Shown: positions 25,001-34,071, numbered from the stretch's first letter. The stretch: DNA of 64,000 bases from Nautilus pompilius (GCA_018389105.1 JACATO010000321.1:740501-804500); one strand, 5' to 3'. Made by a program: numbers and translations. Notes: a model not told the origin generated them from the sequence alone.

Positions 25001-26950
25001 ATGTATAGTTCTTTGATAACCTTAAAGTTATCATAATAGACAGGTACTTTAACTCCATTCCCAATAACAAGCTTGGTTACTAATAGGGCACATTCGTGTG
25101 AACAGGTGAAGCTGCAAAATTTGTACATAGTTTTAAAAAGTACTTGACCTCACAGATACTAAGTACCTTGAAGTTAAATTGTACACCCATTATTTGAATG
25201 GGTAAAGTGTAGGTACTTGGATAGACATAATGTACCTTAGCAATAAACTTATTCTGCTCCTCTGGGATATAACTTACAAGGTTATTTCCTGCGTTGATCA
25301 CTTCCAAATTAAAATCATCCTTAGGTTCTGATAGGCAAAGTATGATTTTAAAAAAACTAGATTTACAGACCCTCTTTTATGGTGGAAATTAGTAAAAGAA
25401 AACTAAAGGAAATCAGATAGAATACTGCCAGGTGTGAAAATCATTTCGGAAAACTAGAGAGCAGTCCATAATCTCTGATTTAAAAGCAAAATTCCATAAT
25501 ATATCATTAGGTGCTCTCAGTGTAGAGAAAACTAGGAGATATAAACACTAGAAAAGCAGGCATTATGGCCAGGCTGTAGAGGATGAGGGTTACCAAAGCC
25601 TTCTATGGACTAAGAAAATGGAGCTGGCTATAAAATGATGTATAGCCTAAAAACCTGGAGAGTGTGAAACCACCAGAGATGATGAGGGATATACTTAGGG
25701 TGGAAGCTCAACAGCATGAAGAATTATCCAATAGTAAAGAGATGTCAGGGTGCTCAGGACTAGTTACTAAGGAAGTTAAGCAGTACACAAGATCGTTTAG
25801 AGGCTGAGCTTTGACAAAGTCATTTAAACATCCAAGAAATAAAGTCTATCGGGGAACAAAATAAAGATAGAACCCCAGTAAGTGACAGCCTTAATTCTAT
25901 AAACAGCTTTGAAGATCTGACACAGGTAATTGACTTTACATTTGAAATAGGCCTTCTTACTCAGCATAGCACCACATTCCAATTCCTCTGCCTCATAAGA
26001 CAAGTGAAAGGGAATCACTTATGTTCAGAGAAATCTTGCACAAAGTAGACAAGGACAACTCCTGTACAGCCTTCCTCTAAGACCAGATCAGCCAGACTTA
26101 GTCTGTTCAAGTCTGGCTGAATAATTGGGCTGGCAAGTAATTTGGGGTTGTCACAAAGCTATAGGGGTGGAAAATCCACCCCATCTGATTGGTTTGAAAG
26201 CAATATTTGTGAAAGACGTGGCAAAATTATGCACTTGAGAATATCGGTGCCAATGGCTGAAACAATTTTTCAGCTTGCTGGACAATCAGCAACAAGTTAA
26301 GCCGCCCCATTGCCCACGCTAAACTAGTTCTGCAGTCAGGGTTAGGAGATGTTAATGTTTTACTCTTTCAGAACATGACACAGCACTGGAAACCACTGCG
26401 AGAACTATTGGAGTTTCTCCAACATTCGAGAAATTTAAAAATATTTTTCCTTACAGCTCATAGGAAACTCTTCCCGGGGCAAGCACCTGGATAAAGGGCA
26501 CTTCTCATGCCCGAAGCTGGCTAGCTGCCTCACTTATAAATAGACATAAAGACCAAAAATGGAACACCCAGGTTCTAATTTTCATGTCACTGATAGATCT
26601 TTCATTGTAAAATAAAATTACTTTGGCAACACCCTAAAAAGAAAGAAAAGAATTTTTTGTCCTTTAGTTCCCCTTTTGCTGTGCATTTGTGTTGTCTTGG
26701 TTACTGAAGCAAGGCTTGCAAGTCTCTAAACAATGAGGGGGGAACAGCCACCATGCTACTATCCTGTTTCAGTGTCATAAACTAACAATCAAATAATGAT
26801 GACCATCTGTTACTGAAGTACACTATTTTGGTCTGAATATGAAATTTTATTCTTTTTAGGGAAACTAGAAGAAAAGCAGTTGCGGAAACTAGAAGTGGAA
26901 AGAAAGAGAACGTACTGATGTGCAGGCGGAGAATAGTGCCGAAGACTTGA
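10007..26950 (+). CDS. nusap1: NUSAP1, nucleolar and spindle-associated protein (eight exons)
   Basis: Mitotic protein that in known animals binds microtubules and chromatin and organises the spindle. Exons 10007-10087, 16924-16992, 17349-17598, 17707-17817, 19182-19336, 21178-21340, 22390-22588 and 26860-26950 all have GT-AG borders and matching phases (0,0,1,1,0,1,2). They total 1119 bases, or about 372 residues, against about 440 in human. Residues about 5-45 form the SAP DNA-binding motif (K-Y-S-E-L-R-Q-M-A-K-S-F-G). Residues about 172-200 carry Q-W-D-K-I-H and D-S-I-D-D-Y, matching the family's K-x-H-E-A-H-F/S-I-D-Q-Y helix. Exon 7 has F-D-L-L-A-S-L-S-Q-P-L and H-K-G-K-L-K-P-F, and exon 8 ends V-L-M-C-R-R-R-I-V, both family hallmarks. 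A K-E-N tripeptide at residues 358-360 could be an APC/C degron. Identification is confident. Exon borders are inferred without transcripts. Confidence 0.9.
10244..10408. repeat. 55-bp tandem repeat, three copies
   Basis: Three near-identical 55-base units with starts at 10244, 10299 and 10354. The third differs by a single C-to-T change early in the unit. Each unit contains ACAG|GTAACT, which reads as a consensus 5' splice site, and a CGTGGGGGTGG block. It lies 160 bases into NUSAP1 intron 1. Confidence 0.95.
12790..12820. repeat. Short perfect inverted repeat
   Basis: GTAACCACA at 12790-12798 is matched by TGTGGTTAC at 12812-12820, giving 9-base arms and a 13-base loop. It lies just left of the Tigger remnant and could be part of a terminal structure or chance. 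Confidence 0.5.
13000..14312 (-). mobile_element. Decayed Tigger (pogo-type) DNA transposon
   Basis: Read on the minus strand in shifting frames, this is a Tigger transposase. It begins near ATG 14312-14310 with M-S-S-K-R-S-A-S-G-S, the usual Tigger opening. Further on come F-N-M-D-K-T-G-L-Y-W (13870-13920, the first DDE aspartate region), Y-H-S-E-N-P-R followed by L-K-G-Y-S-K near 13700-13760, a degraded P-G-x-C-P-R-S stretch near 13590, and L-L-L-Q-S-M-D-Q-V-I-A-T near 13490-13530. Many stops and frameshifts show it is long dead. I did not find convincing terminal inverted repeats, so both limits are approximate. It sits in NUSAP1 intron 1, antisense to the gene. Confidence 0.85.
16924..16992 (+). 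CDS. nusap1: NUSAP1 exon 2 (second half of SAP domain)
   Basis: Codes for 23 residues beginning I-G-T-L-L-K-A-V-K-K-H-L, the second SAP helix. Acceptor CTTTTCAG|ATC and donor AAG|GTATAT, both phase 0. Confidence 0.85.
17349..17598 (+). CDS. nusap1: NUSAP1 exon 3 (acidic linker)
   Basis: A 250-base exon from CAAAG|GTT to donor GGAA|GTGAGC, leaving in phase 1. It codes for an acidic, Ser/Thr/Asp-rich linker with no fold, as expected between the SAP motif and the basic centre. A (TC)n tract at 17328-17340 serves as the polypyrimidine tract. The frame stays open past the donor to a TAA at about 17620, so intron retention would end the protein there. Confidence 0.75.
17707..17817 (+). CDS. nusap1: NUSAP1 exon 4 (basic segment)
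   Basis: A 111-base exon, phase 1 in and phase 1 out, acceptor AATAG|AT and donor ACCA|GTAAGT. It is rich in Lys/Arg (T-K-R-R-V-N-S-K-I-P-R) and leads into the W-D-K-I-H exon. Confidence 0.75.
17818..19181 (+). other. NUSAP1 intron 4
   Basis: A 1.36-kb intron between the donor at 17818 and the acceptor TTTCAG at 19181. The minus-strand open frame at 17854-18282 has no family features. I see no other feature. Confidence 0.5.
19182..19336 (+). CDS. nusap1: NUSAP1 exon 5 (W-D-K-I-H / D-S-I-D-D-Y helix)
   Basis: A 155-base exon with acceptor TATTTCAG|AA and donor CTTGTG|GTAATT, phase 1 in and phase 0 out. It codes for Q-W-D-K-I-H-Q-Q-Q-F-D-Q-F-D-S-I-D-D-Y followed by a run of Lys/Arg. This matches the conserved helix of NUSAP1 and is the exon shared with the paralog at 35678 and 37839. 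Confidence 0.9.
19337..21177 (+). other. NUSAP1 intron 5
   Basis: A 1.84-kb intron. The left part is AT-rich. The middle contains a CpG-retaining block at about 19838-20480 annotated separately. The right part is AT-rich with nothing recognisable. Confidence 0.5.
19838..20480. other. CpG-retaining block of unknown origin in NUSAP1 intron 5
   Basis: About 640 bases with many more CpG sites than the surrounding intron. It includes a plus-strand open frame at 20011-20205 and an overlapping one at 20174-20428. Neither matches a family I recognise. The block may be a young insertion not yet depleted of CpG, or a regulatory element. I see no terminal repeats. Confidence 0.35.
21178..21340 (+). CDS. 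nusap1: NUSAP1 exon 6
   Basis: A 163-base exon with acceptor CTTTTCCAG|AAG and donor TGTA|GTATGT, phase 0 in and phase 1 out. It codes for a basic serine-rich segment starting K-S-N-P-L-S-R-K and containing K-K-Y-P-L-I-R-S. The earlier GT at 21318 (ATGAG|GTCAGC) is a possible donor, but using it would break the frame with exon 7. The paralog has a counterpart at 43194. Confidence 0.8.
22390..22588 (+). CDS. nusap1: NUSAP1 exon 7 (NUSAP core motif)
   Basis: A 199-base exon with acceptor TTTGTTAG|CA and donor AAAG|GTAAAT, phase 1 in and phase 2 out. It codes for P-F-T-P-M-S, then K-K-F-D-L-L-A-S-L-S-Q-P-L-T-W, then P-H-K-G-K-L-K-P-F. These are the most conserved motifs of the NUSAP family. Confidence 0.92.
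22589..26859 (+). other. NUSAP1 intron 7
   Basis: A 4.27-kb intron. It contains a phase-compatible alternative terminal exon at 23972-24053, a minus-strand frame at 23346-23537 faintly like a mariner helix-turn-helix, and a 24.1-26.5 kb stretch with several weak open frames and moderate GC. That stretch may be an old mobile element I cannot classify. Confidence 0.5.
23972..24053 (+). CDS. nusap1: Possible alternative terminal exon of NUSAP1
   Basis: Acceptor CTGTTATAG|C is followed by a frame that joins exon 7 in the right phase (AG|C) and reads P-L-N-P-A-G-L-P-T-P-A-S-P-A-A-E-L-R-E before stopping at TAA 24051-24053. Using it would replace the basic V-L-M-C-R-R-R tail. A donor-like GAA|GTAAAT also lies inside, but leaves phase 0 and cannot join exon 8. 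There is no transcript evidence, so this is a candidate only. Confidence 0.3.
26860..26950 (+). CDS. nusap1: NUSAP1 exon 8 (C-terminal tail and stop)
   Basis: Acceptor TTCTTTTTAG|G completes the Arg codon left by exon 7. The exon codes for 29 further residues, E-T-R-R-K-A-V-A through V-P-K-T, and stops at TGA 26948-26950. The K-K-E-N-V-L-M-C-R-R-R stretch matches the family's terminal K-V-L-G-M-R-R. Shifting the acceptor by one base gives another open frame, but the family match favours this one. Confidence 0.88.
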
Positions 26951-28787
26951 GATTCTGTTACATTATACGTTATGCAGTTTTTTTGCTTTATTAAACAAGT
27001 CTTTATCAGAAGTGTTTATACATCTTATAAATTACATATAGGGAAGATTTGCATCTGATTATTTTGAAAAAAACAAATTGAATGCCGCTTTTACGGTTTA
27101 ATCAAAATGTTAACTTATGGTCTTATGGAAATTTCTTTATGTAATTAAAATTTCTACTCTTCTCAAAATTAAATTCTTATTTGTTTAATGTTCGGCTTGT
27201 TTTAAATTTTAAAACACCAGTCATATTAATCCTGGTTTTGAACTGTTTCATCAGATTTTTAAAAATTCATCCATTTTATTATAATTTACTAGCTGAAATG
27301 GACCTAAATAAGTGAGCATGGAGAAGAAAACTTTATAGAGTCTTTCTGATGAAATGGTTTAATATTAGTCCTCCATTATAACATCCTTGCATCTTTACAC
27401 TGGTTTGTTTGTAGTAGTCTGAACTTATATCAGCAATATCCAGAACTTGTTTTTGCATGCAATAATTATTGTGTATACATATTTTTAATGTTGTCTGATG
27501 TTAAAAAGCCACAACATTGGTTAATGCAGAAATCTGGAGCTGGGGGGGGGTGTAAAGTAACACTGCAAGCAAAAGATATTAGCCCAATTTTTGACAGTTG
27601 TGACATAGGTGGTGCATGGAATCTGCACTGTTTATTTGTGGTGGTGAGCTGACCCCCATCGCTTCACATTATCCTGCACATGCAGACCCATTGTGTGTGT
27701 GTGTGCATATAGCTGTGGGGCCACTAGTACAGAATTGTTTTTTTTTTTTACCCCTACCCTCTCCATGGCAGTTTTCAACCCCTGGGTTTGGGTTTAACCT
27801 TAAAACACAACAGTTCCCAATTTTTTTCCTCAGTGTGACCCCATTAACCCTGACAAATTCTAGCTGTGGAGTAATTGTATCTCGAGGTGTCATTGTGAGG
27901 CTGTATGCATGTTGTATAGGCAGTACACTGGTATGGATTATACCATGGAAAATGTATACACAACTTACTCTCAATAACTCAAATGTTGCAGGGATCATCC
28001 AAATTTTGACTTAGTGATTCTTAACAGTGTGACAAATTTTAATCAAGATCAATTATCCAATGTCAATTGACTAATTTTGATTTATGAAGAGAAATTAATG
28101 TAATTGCTCTTCGAGGGTCTAAAATAGTTGCAAGTTCTAGTTATCCTTAATTTTTATGATGGGAGAGAGTCGTTCTGTCAGGACTTGTGTTCAACTGATT
28201 TAATGTCTGTCTGTGTCTGTGTGTGCGTACATCAGTCATGATACTGGCCAAGTTTGGGAACTGTTGTTATAACATGTAAATAAATGATTTTCCTGATGCT
28301 TACAAATTGCTATTATTTTGGTAATGTGACAAATTGTAGTCTTCTAGCTGTATTAATCGTTTTTCCACACTTTATAAATATTTATGAATAAAAACTTCTT
28401 CTTTTTTTTTTCCATTTTGCAGTTTTTATTTTTTTAAAAAGCCAATTAAAATTGCTACTTAGACAAATGGAAAGGTGTATAGTAAACCCGGGGAAACTGC
28501 TATTTTAAAACAAAGTATGCGCAACTGCTTAAATCTTATCTACAGTTCTCATAATTAACAAGACAAAAATTCAGACCTATGGCTACAAAGGTTACACCAT
28601 CTCCAAGATTGCTAACGCATGTGGACTGCCTGCCTCCTAACCAGCGTAACAACAGGTAGCCATAACATCCAATGCTATATTCATTGGGGGGAGGGGTTCA
28701 TGTTAGTTAGTATAATCTCTTAAAATGGGAATAAGATACTCCTAGGCACCTGTGATCTGTTGCGATTTTTTTTTTAAAAGAAAATCC
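26951..28787. other. NUSAP1 3' flank, intergenic
   Basis: AT-rich sequence with a G run at 27541-27549 and a GT run near 27692. The 132-codon plus-strand frame at 27616-28014 overlaps a similar minus-strand frame, is hydrophobic without pattern and has no recognisable family. I do not call it a gene. Confidence 0.5.
26990..26995 (+). terminator. Probable poly(A) signal of NUSAP1 (ATTAAA)
   Basis: ATTAAA lies 40 bases beyond the stop codon. A further AATAAA occurs near 28387, so a longer 3'UTR is possible. Confidence 0.5.
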
Positions 28788-29060
28788 TTAACTTGATTTG
28801 CTCATTGCGCTATCAGGGGCACCTGACCAGAGATACTTGGTGGGATGGCAGGTAAACAGGGTCCTTCCCACCCGATGGGGAGAGTTGTAGAATAAACCAC
28901 GTGGAAATGCTGTTGGCTGACATCCTTCTGTTTCTACTCCACCATAGACGGAACCAGTTACGCTGTTGTCGGCGAATAGTGAGCTTCGCTCAATGATTTC
29001 TTGACTTTTCGAAGGGCAGTTAAGACTATTTCTCAACTCCATGGATTTGAGTGGAGCCAA
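28788..29060 (-). CDS. Unidentified minus-strand coding-like segment
   Basis: An open minus-strand frame of 90 codons with several preserved CpG sites, unlike the flanking AT-rich DNA. It contains S-Q-E-I-I-E-R-S-S-L-F-A and ends A-M-S-K-S-S before TAA. An AG at about 29029 (CCATGGAG|TTG) would enter it in phase 0 and could join the candidate phase-0 exons at 29762-29803 or 29917-29961. The polypyrimidine tract there is weak, so the join is speculative. No family recognised. Confidence 0.3.
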   Translation of the reverse strand: MAPLKSMELRNSLNCPSKSQEIIERSSLFADNSVTGSVYGGVETEGCQPTAFPRGLFYNSPHRVGRTLFTCHPTKYLWSGAPDSAMSKSS

Positions 29061-29561
29061 AAATGCAAGTTAAGGTGACAGTGTCTCCTTATTTGCACCT
29101 GGGTAGGCAGTACCTTTAAAAAGGGGTTGGTGACAGCTGCCCACCTCAGCAGAGAATTTTGATTGCTCAGTCATTTTAAGAAGGTGTCGGCAATGTTAGG
29201 TCACTTTCTGGGGCTTAATGACAACTTCATACACGAAAAATTACACCCATATCCGGCTACAGTCTTCTAAAGATGCCTCAGTGGATAAACCCTACCCCCA
29301 CCTTATAAACTGCGCGAACAGAGGGGGGGGTTCGATTACAGCTGGTAACCACGGACACGGTATTAACAGAGCTCGAACTAGTGCCAACCATCGAAACACG
29401 AGTACAGGTAAACATGGCTCGCCTACAGCCAGGGCCGGCTCCGCTCCGCTCCTGTGCAGCGAGCATTGCTACTACTGGGGCGGCCATGATGTTCGGGCCG
29501 ATGCTGGATGAACGAGGGGGAGTCGGAGCCGATCCTGGCGGCGCCTGTCCAGTTGACTCAC

Positions 29562-29733
29562 CGAAACTGCAGAGGGATCTTTTCCCCAGAAGCGGGCGGC
29601 CCCTTCCAGTCTCCATCACTTCGAAATCCTCCTCGCCACCGTCCCCCTGGACGATGTCAAGCGCACCGCGAGTCAGCCTTCCGCCATAAACTCGCGGCGT
29701 GTCGTCTGCGCGTTCCCCCCGCCACGCCACCAT
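29562..29733 (-). CDS. Candidate first coding exon of an unidentified minus-strand gene
   Basis: ATG 29733-29731 in the context CCCGCAATGG opens 57 codons that end at a strong donor TTTCG|GTGAGT in phase 1. The peptide begins M-V-A-W-R-G-E-R-A-D-D, has an acidic G-D-G-G-E-E-D-F-E-V-M and ends L-L-G-K-R-S-L-C-S-F. Start, composition and donor together look like a real exon. I found no matching phase-1 acceptor to its left with confidence, and I do not recognise the family. It competes with the alternative model at 29762-29961. Confidence 0.4.
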
Positions 29734-29761
29734 TGCGGGTAGCAGCACACCGACCGCTTAC

Positions 29762-29803
29762 CCCTTCTACAGTTCTTCGAATGAAATTAAAATATTCATA
29801 ATT
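29762..29803 (-). CDS. Candidate 14-codon minus-strand exon
   Basis: On the minus strand, a long T tract ending GGTAG is followed by 14 open codons (N-Y-E-Y-F-N-F-I-R-R-T-V-E-G) and the donor GGG|GTAAGC, phase 0 both ends. It joins in frame to the candidate start exon at 29917-29961. An alternative view is that the T run is a simple repeat. Confidence 0.3.
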
Positions 29804-29916
29804 CTACCAAAAAAAAAAAAAAAGCATCTTATCGCTCTTCGCCAGAACGATTCCTCGCCACTCCGAAGCTTATTTAAGGAAAGAAATGCCCTCCAGGATC
29901 GGAGGCCCCCACCTAC

Positions 29917-29961
29917 CATTGAAAAATGGTCGCCTGGTACTTCCGTCCCGGAATCACCCAT
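29917..29961 (-). CDS. Candidate minus-strand start exon
   Basis: ATG 29961-29959 followed by 14 codons (M-G-D-S-G-T-E-V-P-G-D-H-F-S-M) to a strong donor ATG|GTAGGTG, phase 0. It lies in the CpG island and would pair with the 29762-29803 exon across a 113-base intron. No family recognised. Confidence 0.3.
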
Positions 29962-30059
29962 CAATCGACTAACTACTTATCGCTCTCGCAGACAGGCACC
30001 ACGGAAATCTTATGGCTGCGAAATTTGCATAAGAAGAACCCGACCAAAGACCAGCTGTT

Positions 30060-30114
30060 AAATCGTACCGACGGCCCCGCGCCGCCGTCCAGAAGCTCGG
30101 GATATCGTTGCTAG
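30060..30114 (+). other. Probable 5'UTR exon end of the NUSAP1-like gene
   Basis: A consensus donor CTAG|GTAAGT lies at 30114/30115 on the plus strand in the CpG island, with no useful open frame before it. The next plus-strand coding exon begins with an ATG at 33959, so I infer a non-coding first exon and a 3.8-kb first intron interrupted by the hAT element. The exon's start is not determined; 30060 is nominal. Confidence 0.4.
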
Positions 30115-30840
30115 GTAAGTTGTTAGGGGTCTCTCCACGTTCTGGAAACTGGCTCTGCTGGTGTTAGTTATGACCCTTTTATTCCCCGTCCCCTCCTGCG
30201 GGACCCTGTGGTGGCTTCTACGCCCAGTTCTCTTACCGGAGGAGCTTCAGCGGGCGGCAGGGTCCGTTCAATCGACGGGACTTTGGTATCCGACCACTAA
30301 GGTGCTAATTCGCCACCACCTTTTAACCCCTTAAAGGCCCAAGCCGTACCGTGTTTCGGATTCATCGCCAGAACTCGAGACACCTGGCGAATGGCCCCCG
30401 TTGAGAGCAAGCATCCAGACCTGCCATCGTCTGAAGAACTCTTCGGTTGGTGGCTGCTTCTACGGTTACTTCCCGCGCTGGGGGGGGGTGTGGAATTACA
30501 CCTGTCGACAGGTGTAAAGTGGCCGAGTGCTGCTGGTTGTCTCGGAAGTTAATTTCTTCTGTACGGATTTTACTTCATTTTGTAGTTTTTTTTTCGCCGC
30601 TTACATACGATCGGCTGAAGAGAGATGGCTGGGTTCTCGGGTCAGCTGGTCCTTCCCATGGGCGGACCACTCTGGTGTGGTGTAGTGTAGGGTTAACACG
30701 ATCATACCCTAGTACGGGGAGAGGAGAAACCAGATTTTTACCTAGGAACTCGGTTCCAGATCAAATTTACCAGAAGAAGAAAGCACATGCCATCCACTCT
30801 AGTAGATCTATCGATCAGCCAGGAATAGAAGTGTCTAAGG

Positions 30841-33812
30841 CAGTGCTTCTTAAACTGGTGAATGACATTGTTTTGGGGGTCAATGAAGGGTGTTATGCAA
30901 TACACAGCTCAGACCAGACATTCTGATAGCTAGGCCCAGCTGATCAAACCGAATGAGTCACCAGCCTGGACAGACTACTGACACCAGTGATGTAATCCCG
31001 TCTGGCCCACAAGGCTATAAATGCCCAGTATTTTGTCTGCCTGGAGACTGTCCCCCCTCCATACTGATGGACCAGGACAGAGGGAACCTGTTACAACAAA
31101 GGGTGAATGACTTAATTTACTCTGATAGATATTTATATTTTTTTTATATTTAAAAAGTTATTTGCTATGTATATTTGAATGTCTGTAGGCTAAACAAGCC
31201 TTGGTTTAATTGCTTTAAAAGTTACCACAGTTTGTGTGAAAGTCAGTTCAATTATTTATATACAAAATAATTTTAAAAAAATTATTTGCTACGTTTATTT
31301 GTTTGGAAGAAGCTAATCCAAATTATCAATTGCTTTAAAAGTCACCATGTCTTTGTTGAAGTACCTAAAGAAACCAGCTCTAGAGGAAGAGTTTGCAGAA
31401 GGAAGTAGTTCATTTCTGAAAGAAAGTGGAACAAACAGGACTCAAGAAGAGATTTGTTCAGGAGACAAGTCACTTGTGAAGGGTGACAAGGAAACTGAGG
31501 ATAAGGAGCTTAAAAATGTAGCTAACCATATGTTACAGATGATGACTCTGTTAATGATACTGGCAAGGAAAAATTTAATCTCAAGAGCAAATACAAAGAC
31601 CAAAGTACCCTCTCCTCAAAACTTGAAAGAAATTGGAATGAAGAATATATCAACTATGGCTTTTTCCTTCCCCAAGATGAACTAACAAGCCCTACTCCCA
31701 GAGCTCAGTGCATGTTTTGCAGTGTAAAATGTAGCAACCAGTGCCTGGCTCCTTCAAAATTAGACTCATTTACGAACAAAGCATAGCAATCATCAAAATA
31801 AGTCCATACAGTTTTTCTAAAACACTTGAGCATTTGTGGAAGCAGCAAAATTTCTTCCAATTGATGGTAAAGAAAGACTGACTAAAAAAAACTTCTTCTT
31901 GCCTCTTTACAAATAGCACGTGTGCTCATGAAAGAAAAAAAGCCATACACAGAGGCTGAGAAAGTTGTCAAACCATGTTTGAAATTGTTACCACCAATCT
32001 ATTACATGGTGGAAAGCAAGCAGTCAATATAGTAGTGCAAATTCCTTTGTCCAATGACGCAATGAAACTTCGATCTACTATGATTGCTGAAGATTTGAAG
32101 CATTAGCTGATGGCAAAACTGTTGGAAGCACCATTTTTTGCTCTGCAGTTTGATGAAACCACAGACATTGGGAATGATGCACACAACTCATTGTGTATTG
32201 TTGTTTCCTGGATCAAAGCTTGGGAAAAATTGTTGAGCATATCTCTCTTGTTTGCCTGTCAGAGAGCAAACTACAGTTGAATTTATTTTCTCCAAGGTTG
32301 ACAAATTCATGGAAAATGAAAGTCTACCTTGGAGCAAATGTGTTGCTGTGACTACAGGTGGTGCTGCAGCCATGGTGGGGAAGCATAAAGGAGCCACCGC
32401 TTGCATCAAAGAAAAATTCCAGAATTACGCCTTTTTACACTGTTTACATTGGGAAGTGCTGGTTGCCAAGAAACTGAACACTTGTTGCAATGATCAGAAA
32501 AATGAATTGGAATAATTGTTGCAAGATATGGTGAAAACTGTCAACACTATTCGCCAACAAGCGCAAAAATGTCGGTTGTTTTCAGAGCTATGCAAGGACA
32601 TGTCTGCAGATCAAATGATTCTCCTCCTGCATTCTGAGGTTTGATGGTTGTCATGTGGAAGAGTTCTTGAAAGAATACTGTTCCTGAAGAATGAACTGTC
32701 TATTTTTACTGAACTAGGTGACGTGAAAGCAATGCATTTCAACAATGATTTTTGGCTGGCCAAATTGTACTACACGACTTCCATTTTTGAACATTTCAAT
32801 CGGCTCAACTTGTCACTTCAAGGTAAAGGAGGTGACATTTTCGATGTCCTTGCAAAAATAGAAGCCATAAAAATGAAGATCACCATGTGGCATAGTAACA
32901 TTTGGAAAGCTTCCTCAAAGAATGTGAATGGGAAGAAAAACAACCTGATTTGGAGAAAACACTGAAGGACATTTCTAACCATCTGCAGTTGCTGTCTAGA
33001 AATTTTAAAACTTATTTTCCTCAGAAGCATCTGCAGGACTTGGAAAATCAGATGTGGATAGTTAATCCTTTGAGCACCAGCCACATCAAGCGTGCAGATG
33101 TTGGGGAAATGTCAGAAGTGTTGATGGAGCTTCATTATGACTTCACTCAAAAATCATCTTTTGAGATGTACTCCTACTATGGAAACTATTGGGTTGGATT
33201 ACTTGCTTTCCCTGAATAAAAATCATTTGCCTTGAAGGCCCTTTAACCAGTAGTCATGACGACGACAACTTTCCTGTCTGAACAAGGATTATCGACCTTG
33301 GTAGAATTGAAAAACGAAATTCACTTCACTATGTTGATTCGGTAATGCAGGTTGCTTTGGAGAAGGAAATTGAACCTCGGTTCGAGAAGCTTGTCACAGG
33401 AGTACAGGAACATCCCAGTCACTGATGATGAAAAACACATGCACATGTAGAAGTATACTGCTTGTCAATTTTTTTGGTAAACATACACAATAAGAAAACA
33501 GTTCCTAAGAATCTAATAATGACACTGTTTACTAACTTAATTCTAATAGTTTTTCTGTGTTAATTTTTTTTGTCACTCCAAGTTTTCTCTATATATTTTT
33601 AGGATGTTGAAAAACTTGAATAAAATAAACGCTTAAGAAATGAGTTAATTTGTTTTTTGCTCATGTGACAAAATGAATTATATATAAAATTATACACAAG
33701 GGAGAGTAAGACTAAAATTACCAAAAACATAAGGAAATTTAGTTGTGGGTGAATGAAATTTTGTGATAAAGACTCGAGGGTGAACGACACTGAAATAGTT
33801 TAAGAAGCACTG
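30841..33812 (+). mobile_element. hAT transposon (ZBED5/SCAND3-like), decayed but with both ends
   Basis: The element is 2972 bases long, bounded by a perfect 16-base terminal inverted repeat CAGTGCTTCTTAAACT at 30841-30856 and its complement at 33797-33812, a classic hAT end. The flanking octamers GTCTAAGG and TTAATAAG no longer match well. Transposase pieces lie in order on the plus strand: an N-terminal leader (31347-31640); a BED-type zinc finger region with G-F-S-F then C-M-F-C (31640-31760); P-F-F-A-L-Q-F-D-E-T-T-D near 32130-32165 with the first catalytic Asp; C-V-A-V-T-T-G-G-A-A-A-M-V-G-K-H (32335-32390); two middle frames (32648-32965, 32902-33219); and the C-terminal dimerisation motif L-S-E-Q-G-L-S (33268-33290). 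Stops and frameshifts separate these pieces, so it cannot make transposase. Confidence 0.92.
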
Positions 33813-33958
33813 TTAATAAGAACAGATTTAGTTCTAAGATGTACCACGAGAAACCAAGTTGTCAATAAAAATTTCTCCAATTTTTGTTTTAACTTTACAT
33901 CAAGCAAGTAATTTTAAATTTTGGAATTTAAAGAGCACTACTGATTGTCAGTTGAAAT

Positions 33959-34071
33959 ATGAATGAGCAGAGTTCAGCACCAATGTCAACCGCCACCGTC
34001 AGTGTAGATCTAGAAAATGCAATGCAGCCTGTTGTCTGTGGGTGGATTGAAGAATCGACCCTTTCAGAAAA
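33959..34071 (+). CDS. NUSAP1-like exon 1
   Basis: ATG 33959-33961 starts 37 codons plus two bases (M-N-E-Q-S-S-A-P-M-S) to donor GAAAA|GTAAGT. A Met at codon 9 is an alternative start. An acceptor-like ATTGTCAG ends just upstream at about 33952. The peptide is acidic and has no SAP motif. Confidence 0.5.

Larger units (their letters stand above)
29250..30700. promoter_or_regulatory. CpG island with candidate divergent promoters
   Basis: About 1.45 kb of GC- and CpG-rich DNA in an otherwise CpG-poor window, with G runs at 29322-29330 and about 30480-30488. It holds a good plus-strand donor at 30114 and three candidate minus-strand coding exons, so it is probably a two-way promoter. Long open frames occur on both strands, as expected by chance in GC-rich DNA. 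Confidence 0.6.

Noticed and set aside
24110-26540. A coding element inside NUSAP1 intron 7
   Set aside because: Several short frames on both strands, but no order of known transposase or reverse transcriptase motifs and no terminal repeats. Left as unassigned intron.
27616-28014. 132-codon plus-strand frame past NUSAP1
   Set aside because: It overlaps a similar-length minus-strand frame, has a GT-repeat-derived stretch and no recognisable motif, splice partner or start context.
29278-29748. Whole 156-codon minus-strand frame in the island as one exon
   Set aside because: A strong donor at 29561 splits it. The part beyond the donor is Ser/Thr/Val-rich without features, so only the first 57 codons are kept as a candidate.
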